Assembly: GCA_036023115.1 (NCBI GenBank)
Contig: JAYKKT010000086.1
Coordinates: 12,849,501-12,913,500, forward strand
Source of the DNA: Brasenia schreberi
Lineage: Eukaryota; Streptophyta; Magnoliopsida; Nymphaeales; Cabombaceae
DNA: 64,000 nucleotides
Direction: 5' to 3'
The notes beneath the pieces were generated by a model. The model was not told the DNA's origin, did not search any database, and saw nothing but the letters and a program-made list of their open reading frames with translations. Position 1 is the first letter of the stretch; each line of letters opens with the position of its first letter. Shown one piece after another: positions 10,130 through 23,700 of the stretch. Both the position numbers and the translations under genes were made by a program.

Positions 10130-12888
10130 AAAAATAACATCACATGTGCAGCAACTCAACTTGAGAAGACGTGAAATTGTGGCATAGACGACTTGGGTAT
10201 CCACCGATTTAAAAAATTCATACTATCATACCGCAACTGGAAAAATAAAAGGAGATGTTTACCTAGAGTGTGAGGTGTACTAGCTAGGAAAACATGTTAG
10301 AGTTAATTTTCCTAAAAGTGTTTTAAGAACTAATAGACCTTTCAATTTGATACATTCACGGGGCCTTGCCCTGTTACTGCTATTACTCGACACAAATACT
10401 TTGTTTCATTTATTGATGATCACTCTCGTTTTACTATTATATATCTACTCAAATCTAAAGATGAAATTATCATAATATTTCTTTTATTTCATAAATTTGT
10501 TGAGACGTAATTTCAGACTGTGAAAGTTATTCGGTTAGACAATAGAGGCGAATTCAGTTCTAATATCTTGAAGAACTACTTAACAGCGCAAGAAATCATT
10601 CACCAAACATCATGTGCATATGCACCATAACAAAATAGGGTAGTTGAATGGAAAAACATACACTTACTAAAGGTGGCACACACCTTAATGATTAGAGCCT
10701 CTACCCCAAAGTATCTTTGGAGTGAAGCAATTCTCACGGTGGTATTTCTTATAAATTGAATGCCATCCTCTGTACTGGAAGGGCAGGTACCTCTAAAATT
10801 ATTGCTTTCGGATGAAAATTTATTTACTCTACCTCCTAGAGTTTTTAGATGTGTATGCTATGTACATATACATATTAACAATAGGGATAAACTTGATCTT
10901 AGAGTTGTGAAGTGTACGTTTATGGGATATTCTTCATTTCAAAAGGGATACAGATGCTTTTATCCAATCTTAAAGAAATTTTTCGTATCCAGAGATGTTA
11001 AATTTCATGAAACTACATATTATTACAACAGTAAGGGGGAAGCCAAACCGATTGAGAGACCCGAAGAACCGTTATTACCGATGGTAACTGAAGAAGATGA
11101 AAACAACGAAGAAGAGCTTTAAATCAAAGAAGGTGAAATTGAAAATCAGCACGAATGCATCTTTAATCAAGTTTACACTAAGGGAATTCGAAAGAATTTC
11201 TTATCTGAGGCAGATAAGGGGCAATTACAACCCATAACTACTATGCCAAAACTGTTGATTGCTCTACGAAAGGAAAAGAGAAAGTGCACTTATCCAATCT
11301 GTAATTTTATTGATTATAAAAAAATGCCAGATAGCTATCAATTATTTGTACCGAATCCAGAGGCAGTAAGCATACCAAAAACGTGGGAAGAAGCCAACAT
11401 ATCTAAGGAATGACAAGCAATGGAGATGAATTAAATGTACTAAAAAAAATACTACTTGGGAGATTGTATCTCTACCAAAGGAGAGAGAACTCGTAAGATG
11501 CAAATGGGAGTTCATAGTAAAATACAAACCATTTGGGGAAATTGATCGTTATAAGGCAAGACTTATAGCAAAGGGATATAGTCAATCTTGGGATTGACTA
11601 AAACGAGATATTTGCTCCTGTGGCAAAAATGACCTCAATAAGAGTGATTGTCAGCCTAGCAACAAACAAAGGATGAAAAATGTGGCAATTGGATGTCAAG
11701 AATACATTTCTTCAAGGAGACCGTAACGAAGAAGTATATATGGAAATACCGCAAGGTTTAAAACATCTTTATGGAACCGAAAAAGTGTCCTTTCTCAAGA
11801 AGGCATTATATGGACTAAAATAGTCCCTGGTTTGAAAAGTTTAGTGAAGGCAAAATTGGGTTTGGTTACACCAAAAGAAAAAATGACTATAAATTATTTT
11901 TTAAAGTTTGCAAAGGAATCTCATTACTAATCGTTTACGTTAAAGATATTGTTGTAACAGGTGATGATGATGAGGAAATCAGTTATCTAAAGAGACAACT
12001 ACATTCTCTATTATATTTAAAGGATCTCGGACAACTTCACTATTTATTGGGATTGAAGTTGTAAGGTCACAAAGAGGCATATTTCTAACCCAACGCAAGT
12101 ATGTGACAGATATACTAAGAGAGACAGGAACAACTGGATCAAAACCGTGTAACACTCCCATAAAGATTAATCACAAATTAAGATTGAAAATAGGTAAAGA
12201 ATTTCATGACATCAAGAAATATCAACAATTAGTTGAGAAATTATATACTTGACTATAACGAGACCCGATATTACATATGCGGTGGGATCCTTAGCAAATT
12301 CATGCATGCACCAAGACAGCCACACATGGATGCAATCTTTGGAGTACTCACATATCTAAAGGGTACACCAGGTAATGACATCTTATATTCTACACATGGA
12401 CACACCAATTTAGAATTATACACATATGCCAATTGGGATGGGTGTATAGATGACCAAAAGTCCACAACTAGGTACATTGCATTGTTTGGGGAAACTTGAT
12501 TTTATGAAAAGGTAAAAAATAGTCGGTAGTCGCAAGATCTAGTGCAGAAGCATAATGTAGAGCACAAAGAAGTAGGGAAGAATTGTGGCTTATCTCCTTA
12601 ATTACAGAAATTCAAGAAAAAATTAATCTTCTAATATCGTTATACGCAGATGACAAGATAGAAATTCAGATAGCCACCAACCCAGTTTAGCATAAAAGGA
12701 CGAAGCATATAGAAGTAGATTGTCATTTCATAAGAGGAAAAAATCGCAAACAAGACACTGCAAGTACAATATAAAGTCATAAAATCATATCGCAAACATG
12801 TTAACCAAAGCAATACCAAAAGTCACCCTAGACAAATTGTGCAGCAAGTTGGGAGTCTCAAATATATTCCTCCCAACTTGAAGGGGAG
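10130..12888 (+). pseudogene. Copia retrotransposon (+), decayed integrase-RT-RNase H
   Basis: Begins at the gag-pre-integrase histidine region (KLWHRRLGYPP, about 10175), then integrase VSFIDDHSRFTIIYL (about 10405), LDNRGEFSSNILK (about 10535) and HQTSCAYAP. RT follows (MWQLDVKNTFLQGD about 11680, KALYGLK about 11800, YVKDIVVTGDD about 11940), then RNase H to about 12880. The canonical YVDD box is changed to YVKD, which would remove a catalytic aspartate. Many stops and frameshifts occur, and gag and protease are missing. The polyprotein remnant ends with LGVSNIFLPT-like sequence and a purine tract before the LTR. Confidence 0.85.
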
Positions 12889-13040
12889 TGTTGAAGAATG
12901 ACGTGTGATATTGGGTCACTACTTAAGTAGGGATAAATTAGTCATTCAAGTTAGAACAAATAGTATAAAATAGAGTGTTTCATTAGGTTTTGTTCTTAGA
13001 AGAGACTTTGTAGCAGCCGCAAACACCCAAGAAGGGTCGC
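12889..13040 (+). repeat. Copia 3' LTR start
   Basis: After the purine tract TTGAAGGGGAG the LTR begins TGTTGAAGAATGACGTG at 12889. The end is uncertain; no partner LTR is in the window. 13040 is an estimate. Confidence 0.55.
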
Positions 13041-14634
13041 GAGATGCCATATACTCTTCTGGTCAATTTCTTGATGGTTAAGTTTGATGCATTTCATTTC
13101 ACACATAGTTGTCCCATTTTTGCTCAATCCGCCCCAATAGTTACATTTTCTTTTTCTTTCGGTCTCAGAATATTAAGGACGTACACCACCTTCAATGTTG
13201 TAAGGAGGAAATGCATCTTTCGTTGCACCTCAAGAAGCTCCCGGCTTTCAATTTGTCCAATTTCATAAAATTGAAAGTCATCTCCCCAGGGATACCATTA
13301 ACGGACCGATGGACAGAGTTAAGGCTAAAGGTTGTAATTTCTCTACGTGAGTATGTCCATGACAGCAAAAGAGTAAGACGACAGCCGACTCTTGAATTTA
13401 CTCCCCAAAGTCGGTTGAGATGTTGATTCAAGTGTATAAGGATCGAGCAACTCAGATATTCTGCAATTCAGATGAAGTTGAGCAATTTAGTATTGCCATC
13501 AGCCTCCTTGAAGAACCAATTTTCAACTTTCTTTAACAACAGATGTTCTATTTGTGCTTGGACACGGTGAGTCGCTGACAACATTTATGACTATGACTCT
13601 GAAGGACTTTAACAGAAATAGTGGGCAATACGTTGAGTGAGAGAGAATTCGACCCACCGAGCACAATCCTCTTCACGTCAATGACACCGAATCCAATGAC
13701 TTCAACAACTGCAATCTTGATTTTTGTTGGATGAAATATATTTATGTATGTGCATATAAACTTGTAACAGAAATCAACAAAAGCAAAACCAGATATGCAA
13801 CAAGTTGCGCAGATGGTTCAGGCGTGCATCTAGATGCACCTTTCTTTCGGCTTAACTCATCACCACCAGAGTTGATTTCCAGATGCAAGGGAAGAATGTC
13901 AAGTTTCTATCAAGATACTATGAAGTATCCTCGAGTTGCATTGCACACACACAATCGAGCCTTGACGTTCAATGCTATTTGGAGAAGATAAGTGTTTACC
14001 AATCTCTCTGCACACAAGGAACAGCAAACCAGATTTTGAAGAAATGCAGTAAAGAACGAGATGGCCCGAGGAGTATCTTTTCCAACAACCCTCTTATTTC
14101 CAACTCACTTTCCTTTTATAACGTGGGTATGAGAGGTTCATGAACAGTCATGGCTGTTCATCTCATTTCTGAAAATGTGAAGGAAACTTCACGGTCATGA
14201 AGGAACATGACCATTCACTCTCTTTCGCATCCTTTGAAGTGCTATGGTCCATTACGATTATCATCAGAGAGAGACAATAGTCACTGCTCTGTTCACCGTG
14301 ATGAACTGTTGGTCACATGGATAGCTGTTAGGAGAGTCATACAAGGCGTTTGATTGAGCCTTTTGACATCATGAACAGTCACGACTCACCACTTCTGGCC
14401 ATGCACAGAATCAATGAGAGATTTTGTTGGTTTGTGTACCAACATGTCTTTCAAGCTACATTGCCGTTCAGCCACTCTCCTTGAAACGGCATAACTCTCT
14501 GCATTTCCGCAGAACCCATTCATAATTTTGGAAAATAGCTCACACCATGCATTCTGTAAACCTTTAGATCACAAAAAGAAGCGGGAAAATTGCAACGCCA
14601 TGCTCAGTATGAGGGAATGGGGCTTGAAATCGAC
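13041..14634. other. Unrecognised stretch
   Basis: Plus-strand frames are open for about 100 codons at 13109-13426 (HHLQCCKEEMHLSLHLKKLP, LTDRWTELRLKVV) with weak continuity to 13720 (NSDEVEQFSIAISLLEEP), suggesting a decayed coding fragment that I could not assign. From 14120 to 14400 repeated short words (GAACAGTCA, GGTTCATGAACAGTCATG, CACGGTCATG) give small inverted repeats. In the LRR gene model this is downstream intron. Confidence 0.3.
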
Positions 14635-14772
14635 CTGCAGATTGGAACACGCTGAAAGTTCCTTTGGGAGCTCCTGGATCAAATTCTTTGAAAGATCAAC
14701 TTTAATAATATCAGCAGATTCCCACACCACTGGTGGAACATGATCCAGTGATAGTTCTTGTAAACACAGCTC
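14635..14772 (-). CDS. LRR gene exon e (most 3' in window)
   Basis: Encodes 46 residues, [20 protein letters not shown] then [20 protein letters not shown] and ACSNLQ. The intron before it is 84 bp. The frame-preserving acceptor (CGTCAG, 14773-14775) has a stronger-looking competitor 25 bases upstream (CATGCAG, boundary 14797/14798). Using the competitor would shift the frame. Donor CAG/GTCGAT. No following exon found below 14635. Confidence 0.8.
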
Positions 14773-17700
14773 CTGACGATCAAGATTTTCCAGTTACCTG
14801 CATGAATATGGACAATAGACGGGGAGGAAAATGAAAATGACCAGAGGAAAACCAACCTTTGAGGAAAGAGATAAGCGGGCTGCCATAGCAACTACATTGT
14901 CCTTCACAGTAGGAGAACCAGATGCAGATGCTACAAAGAAATCATTCCAATCATTATTCTTCTCAATTCATTTTATTCTAATATGAAACTCCAGTTACAG
15001 CCTTCTAATCCCACAATCAATGCTAATATCAGAAACCTCTCAAACCGTCATGACAATTACATTAAAGGAGAGCTCAGAAAAATACTAAAGCAAATAACTT
15101 TTAAGAGATTTTGAAGAATTGGTCAACAAAATAATAGGAGAAGTGAACGACCTTAACAGAGTATTGTGTATATTAACTGCATGTTAGATGGGCTACACAG
15201 TTCCTGCATTTAAGGTAAACATAACGAAATAAAATACAAAGTATAAGTCCTAATGGACTTCTATGGTAGAGAAACGACATGAACACGAGTGTTCACAGTA
15301 CCATAATTCTTACTAAGATAAGAAACGTTTCGTAAACAAAGACTATAGACCCCATCAACAGAAACAGCAAGTGTTGTACAAATCATATGGTATTGCATGC
15401 TATGATATGGTGCTATGTTATCAATAGTAGTTAGCAGTGGACCCTAATATAGAGGTAGCAGGGATATAGTGGATTTAGCAGTCCACCTTCATTTACGATT
15501 AGAAAAATAATATATAATAGATTCTCTAATTTCTAAAAATATCAAGAAACATATAACTACCACATTCATAAATATGAATCAAACTAAATAAACAAATTTT
15601 AAGAAGACAAACAATAAATTTGATGTGGCATATGCATATTGAATTGTTAAGCTTAAATTAAAAACAAAAACATAAATATAACCAAATTATTTTGAAACCA
15701 AGTTATTCTAAGTAAAAAGTGGAAGATTTAAAAGGAACTAATAATATTATACTTATTTGCTCAAGTATGGTGAATATGATCCAATCTAATTTGAGCAATG
15801 GAATGGACTACAAACAACAACAACTAAGCCTTTTTCCCATACTAGATAGGACCAGCTACACGGATTCTTTGTTTCCATAGGACCCTATCATCTGCTATAC
15901 TAGCAGACTAGCAGTTAACTCAATATAAACTAGATCATTCTTTATTGTTTCTTTCCAATATTTTTGTGGTCATCCTCTTCTTCTTTTAACATTTTTACAA
16001 TATAGTTTTTCATTTCTTATGATAGCGTCCTTGGGTCGTCTTTCTATGCATCCAAACCATCTTAAATGATTTTCTCTCATTTTATCCTCTATTTGTGCTA
16101 TTCTCAATTTGTTTCAAATAACCTTATTATGTATACGGTCATTCCTTGTGTGACCGCTCATCCATCTCAACATCTTTATTTTTGCTATGGACATCTTTTG
16201 CACACATTGGTGATTAATTGCCTAACACTTAGAACCATAAAACATAGTACGTCTAATTGTTGCTCTATAATATTTACCTTTCAACTTCAATGGTATATTT
16301 TTATCATAGAGAATACCTTATGCCCCTCTCCATTTTAACCAACCGGAATTAATTCAATGTCCTAAGTATTTAAAACTTTCCTGGATGGGATGTAATGTGT
16401 GTCAATCTTAATTTCTATGTCCTCTGAAGTACCCAAATGATTAAACTTATATTTTACATATTATGTCTTTGTTTTATTAAGTCGGAAGCCTTTACTTTCT
16501 AATGTTTATCTCCATAGTTCCAAATTCCTATTAACTTTTTTCTTAGACTCATCCACTAGCACGATATCATTTGCAAATAACATACACCAAGGTACTTCAT
16601 CTTAAATATGTTGTGTTAACTCATCAATGACCAATATAAATAAATATAGACTTAAAGTTGATCCCTGGTATAACCCAATATTAACTTCAAGAGAGTCTAG
16701 CATTTCTTCGTAAGTCTTCACACATGTTTTTGCACCATCATACATATCTTTTATAAGATTTATGTATGTGAATGGGATACCTTTCTTTTCAATGTTTCCC
16801 AAAGAACATTTATTAGCATCCTATCGTAAGCTTTTTCTACATCAATAAATATCATATGAAGGTTCTTACTTTTTGCTCTAAAATGTTTCATAAGATGTCT
16901 CAATACGTGAATTGCCTCAATAGTAGATTTGTCATACATGAATCTAAATTGGTTCTCTGTTTTACTTGATAATTATCTTAACCTATGTTTGATAATTCTT
17001 CCCATAATTTCATAGTATGGCTCATTAAAGTGATAGCTCAATAATTCGAGTCATTCTAAATTCGAGTCATTCTTTGTTTATATAGGAATATTGTCTGATG
17101 CAACAGGTTTACCAGCCTTCGTATATTTAAGAGCCTCTTTGACTTCATTCTTTTGAATATGTCGATAGAAATTTTGGTTTATATACTTTTTCATTTGGCT
17201 AACTCTTCTAAGTTAATACTACCATGTGTATTTTTATTAAAAAGCTTATAAAAATAATTTTTCCATCTATTTTTTATATCATCATTCGCCACTAGAATCT
17301 TCTCATCTTCATCTTTGATGCATCTAACAAAAGTAAGATCCTTAGATTTCTTATCCCTAGCCTTATCTATCCTAAAAATATCTCTTTTACCTTCTTTTGA
17401 GTTAAATTTTTTATATAAATCCTCCCAAATTTTGACTCTTACTTCACTAACGGCCTTTTTCGCTTAATTTTTTTTGCTTCTTATATGCCTCCCAAGTTTC
17501 ACTAGTCTTTTAAGACTAACAAAATTTGTAACATGCCTTCTTTTCCTTGATTTTATCTTGTACCATGTCGCTGCACCACCAAACTTCTTTTTTATGTCGA
17601 AACGCCAACTTTAGATTCGCCTAACAAATCTTTTGCTACTTATCTAATATGTATAGCTATATTATTCCACGTATCAGAAGGTATACCTAACTAATTCCAA

Positions 17701-20700
17701 GTATTTCCTTGAAGAACTTTATATTTAAATATATCTTCTTTCTAAGATTTGAGGTTTCACCATCTAGTCCAAATAGATCTATGCACTCTATTATTCTTTG
17801 TCCACTTTTTTACCCATAATACATTACTAAAAGTCGACATTGAGCAGTTAAGTTTTTCCCTGAAATTGTTAAGAAATGTACTTTTCATTTTTTTTGTATT
17901 TTTTTTTAAATATAATTTTATTTATTATTCAAATTATGATAGGATCCGAGGCACCAGGCCATTCAGGTCCCATCCAGGAGCTCTGACTGAATGGCCCTTG
18001 GCGTCATGCCCCAACGGCTAGTCCAGCTAGCTGTTGGAGGTTGGCTGACCTCCTTTACTCCCTTCTCTTCTCTCCCTTTCCCCTATATAAAGTATTGCCT
18101 TTAAGCGCTAATCAATAAGAGTATTTTTATTCATTTGTTGTGCCTTCATTACACTTGGCTATAACCTTCTCTAAGGCTTTGTGTTTGTTATACGTTTGGT
18201 GTGCCTCCGTTGCACTTGGCTATAACCTTTTTTAAGGCTTTGAGATTGTTACTTTGTGGTGATACATATTCATCAAACTTCCGTTGCTCCATTGAAGCCT
18301 CATATTCTTTACAAAAATTACCTTGCAATCTTTACAACACAACAACAACTAAGCCTTTTCCCATACTAGATGGGGTCGGCTACATGGATTCTTTGATTCC
18401 ACAAAGCCCTATCATCTGTCACGTTAGCAGTTAACTCACAATAAGCTAGATCATTCTTTATTGTTTCTTTCCAACACTTTTGTGGTCATCCTCTACCTCT
18501 TTTAATACTTTCCAAATTTAGTTTTTCATACCTTCTTACTGGTTCTTCTTTTGATCTTCTTTCTATATACTCAAACCAACTTAAATGATATTCTCTCATT
18601 TTATCCTCTACTAGTGCCACTCCTAATTAGTTTCTAATAACCTCATTATATATATTGTCTTTTCTTATATGACCACTTATCCATGTCAACATCTTCATTT
18701 CTGTCACAGACATGTTTTATACATGTTGATGATTAACTGCTTAACACTCAGAACCATAAAACATGGCAGGCCTAATTGTTGCTCTATAATATTTACTTTT
18801 TAACTTATCACAAAGAATACCTGATCCTCCTCTCCATTTTAACCAACCAGCATTAATTCTATGCGTAATATCTCCATCAATTCTTCCATCACTCTAAAAA
18901 TTGACCTTAGGTATTTAAAACTTTCCTTTTGGGGGATGCAATGTGAGCCAATTTTAATTTATATGTCCTCTGAAGTAACCAAATGATCAAACTTACATTC
19001 CATATATTCTGTATTTGTTCTACTAAGTCGGAGACCTTTCTTTCTAATGTTTCTCTCCATAGTTCCAATTTTCTATTAACTTTTTCCTTAGACTCCTCCA
19101 CTAACACAATGTCATCTGCAAATAACATACACCAAGGTACTTCATCTTGAATATGTTTTGTTAACTCATCAATCACCATTATAAATAACTATGGGCTTAA
19201 AGTTGATCCTTGATGTAACCCAATATTAACTTCAAAGAAGTCTGTCATTCCTTCATGAGTCCTCACACATGTTTTTGTACCATCGTACATGTCTCTTATA
19301 AGGTTAATGTATGTCAATGGGATACCTCTTTTTTGCAAGGTTCTCCAAAGAACCTCCCTCGGTACCCTATCGTAAGCTTTTTGTAGATCAATAAATATCA
19401 TGTGAAGGTCTTTCTTTTTTGCTCTAAAATGTTCCATAAGACGTCTCAAAAGGTGAATCGCTTCAATACCAGATCTGTTTAGCATGAATCTAAATTGGTT
19501 CTCTATTGTACTCGATCCTTGTCTTAACCTACGTTCGATAATTCTTTCCCATAATTTTATAGTATGACTCATTAGTTTGATACCCTGATAATTCGCACAA
19601 TTCTGAATGTCTCCCTTATTCTTATATATGGGTATAAGTGTACTCGCTCTCCATTCCTTGGGCATCTTTTGGTTTCTCCATATTTCATTAAATAGTCTTG
19701 TGAGCCAAGTGATTCATGTTTCTCCTAGTATTTTCCAAACTTTTATAGGAATATTGTCTGGTCCTACCGATTTACTACCCTTCATATGTTTAAGAGCCTC
19801 TTTGACTTCATTCTTTTTAATACATCGGTAAAAATTGTGGTTTATATAATTTTCTAATTTGGTAACTCTCCTAAGCTAATACTAACATCTTTATTTTCAT
19901 TAAAAAGCTTATAAAAGTAGTTTTCGATCTATTTCTTATATCATGATTTGCCACTAGAATTTTTTCATAATTGTCGTTGATGCATCTAATATAATTAAGA
20001 TCTTTACTTTTCTTATCTCTAGCCCTAGCTATCCTAAAAATATCTTTCACCCTCTTTTGAGTTGAGTTTTTTATATAAATCCTCTCAAATTTTAGCTTTT
20101 ACTTCACTTACGGACTTTCTGTTTAAATATATCTTCTTTCTCGCTTTTGAGGTTCCACCATTTAGTTCAAATAGCTCGATGCACTCTTTTCTTCTTTATC
20201 CATTTTTTTTATTTGTAAATCCATAACTAAAAGTCGATGTTGGTGTTGATTTGACCCTCCAAAATATATTTTATTCATGAGAAAACAAAAGAATACATGA
20301 GAAAATGAAGAAGGGTACAGGTCGGCACCCCTTGGCTGCCGCCACCTGCTGCCCACGTTTTTTCACACACCCTAACCCTAATGACAACATTTTAAATACT
20401 ACTAATCTAACTTAAAAGACTAAAATACCCCTAATTAGTAACTAATAAGATTCGGATCCATTGGGATCAAACCGTACATAACTCACACTAATTACATAGA
20501 ACTGAACATAAAGACATTACACGACACAACCTAGACTCTAAACATTCTGTCAACTTGCTCTTCACAACACGCCCCCTCAAGTTGACTCCTGAAGACTTGT
20601 AATTTTCAACTGTAAGAGTACTTTCTGAAGGCCATTGACTAATGCTGATTTGGTGAAAATGTCTGTCAATTGATCTTCTAAGCGAACATAAACTAGATTG

Positions 20701-23700
20701 AAAATTCCTTTGAAAATCTTTTATCTGATAAAGTGATAGTCGATCTCAATGTGCTTTGTCCTTTCATGGAATACTTGATTCTGTGCTATTTGCAGGGCAG
20801 CTTTAATGTTTGTAAAGAATGTAATCGGAGAGTTTTCTTTAAATCCAATTTCTTCTAGGAGTGAGATAATCCATTGTCCCTCACACATACTTAGAATAAT
20901 AGCTCGGTATTCTGCCTCTGCACTGGACCGGGCTACCACAGACTGTTTCTTGCTTTTCCAGGATACAGTATTTCCTCCTACACGTATTACATAGCCTGAT
21001 GTTGACTTCCGATCAATCTTCGAACCTACCCAATCAGCATCGTATTACATAGCCTGATGTAAAATAAAAACTTTGAAGTATTCAAAATGAGTGTTCCAAA
21101 ATTCAATTTAAACTTGCTTTCTGTATCTAAAATTTCGGATATGAATTGTGATGTAACTTTTTCATCTATGGGATGTATAGCATCGCCTCTCGAAGTAGGT
21201 GATTGATCGTAATCATAGGGAGGGCAGACTTTATATCATAGATTATTGGAATAGTATATGATATGTTAATAATGTTTTGTCAAATGATGCTCTTCTATGG
21301 CACAAAAGCTTTAGGAGATCTTAATGCTCAAAAGTTATATCAATGTTCTCTTGGAATAAAGACTGAAAAAAAATTCTTGCAAAGATTATGATCTTGGCAA
21401 AATACAATATCTACCTTTTTCAAACAAAACGTATATTACCACGAGACCTTCGAAATAGTCCATTCAGATGTATGGGGATTAACACCCGTTTTGTCTAAAG
21501 GGGGCATTTACTACTATGTTATTTTCATGGATGATTTTACTAGGTATACATGGGCATATCTTTTAAAAGTCAAATCCAATGTTTTTCAAAATTTTATTAT
21601 ATTTCATAATCTTATGAAAAACCAATTTGATTCCGAAATAAGGATTTTTAGATCTGACTCAAGAGGGGAGTTTATGTCAAAGGATTTTAAAAACCATCTT
21701 AACAAATTCAAAATTATACATCAAACCTCTTACACTAAACTCTTCCACAAAATGGTATTTCAGAACGTAAACATCGACATATTTAGAAACCCCAAGAACC
21801 TTACTTTTATCGAGTGGTGTTCCTAAGAATTTATAGGTATAAGCTATTATGATTGTTGTTTATTTAATTAACTAAAGGCCCTCTTCGGTTTTACAATGTC
21901 AAATTTTTTGAAAGGCATGAACGATGTTAGTTTTATTTATTATTCTTCGTATTCCTTTTTTAATGATATTTTAGGAGAAGATGTGATTCATATAGAAAAT
22001 GATCTTGATGAACACATGATTTCAAAACATTCTCTTAATCCTTTTGATCAATATTAAACTTGGAGAACTCCTAACATTATTCCATCTATTCCTTCAAGGT
22101 CCAACCGTGACTCTAGTCCTAATAAACGGTTTGTTTCGTACGATAATTTTTCACCAAGGCATAGAACCCTGGTAACCAATATTTCAGCTATAAAGGAACC
22201 TAGAATTTTAAGGAAGCCCAATTATCACAAGACTGGATTCACTCTATAAATGAAGAATTAAATGTTTTATATAAAGCCCAAGCTTGAGATGTAGTCTCTA
22301 GACCACCAAAATAAACTATAAGTTGTAGGTGAGTTTATAAAATTAAGACTAATATTGATGGTTTAATAGACCGTTATAAAGCTAGATTAGTTGTCAAAGG
22401 TTACTCACAGGAATATGGGATTAATTATAAGGAAACCTTTACTCCTTTGGCCAGAATAACAATTGTCAGAACACTTATAGTTGTTTATGCAATTCATGAT
22501 TTCAACATCTACCAATTAAATATTAAGAATGATTTTTTGAATGGTGGATTGAAAGAATAAGTATATATGGAACCTCCTCCTGATTTTAACATACCTAGAA
22601 CCCAAGTTTGCTACTTAAAAGAGCTTTGTATAGTCTCAAACAAGCTCTTAAAGCTTGGTTTCATAAAATTACCGAATTCATGACACTGCATGGATTTACT
22701 ACCTGTTATATTCACACAGCCTTGTTTATAAGAAAATCTTTTGTACGTATTGTTATACTTTTACTCTACATCAATGATATTATTAGAGATAGTGATAATT
22801 TTGAGATTCAACAAATCAAGGAATAACATGGTAAGATGTTTGAGACGAAGGATCTTGGACAACTCACTTATTTTTTGGGCATTAAGGTAACTCAAGATGA
22901 TAAAGGTTTTTTCTTATCACAAACTAAATTTGTTAATGACATTATTCTTAGACTAGGACTTTCATATGACAAAGTTGTTAGGACACCTTCGGTAATCAAA
23001 CAAAAGATGAAACTTGTTGATGGAGAGCCATTGAGTGATCCTACTCCTTATAGACAAATGGTTGGAACACTCACTTATCTTATCATCACACGTAAAGATA
23101 TTGCTCATATCAGTTTCAACATTCACTTACCTCAATTCATATGAGTGTTGTCATAAGGATTATTCGATATATTCGACAAACCTCACATAAGGGAGTATTT
23201 CTATCATCTTCTTCTCTACTTCAGTTAACTGTATATACTGATGCTAAATAACAAGTACTATACTACTAGTTATTGCATTTTACTTGGTAATTCTCTTATA
23301 TCATTAAAATGCAACAAACAACAAAAGGATTCTCTTATATCATTAAAATGCAACAAACAACAAAAGGTGTCTTTCCTCTACTGAAGCGGAGTATCATGCA
23401 ATGGCCAATACAACCATTGAATTAACTTGGCTCATACGACTACTTCAGGACTTACATGTAATATAAGTTCCTCCAACTATGTACTACGACAATAAAAGTG
23501 CTAGTATATCACCAACAATATTACATTTCATGAGTGGACTAAGCACATCGAGATGGACTGCCATTGTGTTCGTGAAGAGCATCTACAAGGCAATTTACCA
23601 CTAAAGTTTGTAAGATCCAAATATCCGCTTGTAGATGTCTTCACCAAGTCGCTATCAGCCCATGATTTTAGTTTTTGATTCGCAAACTTTAGGTCATGCA

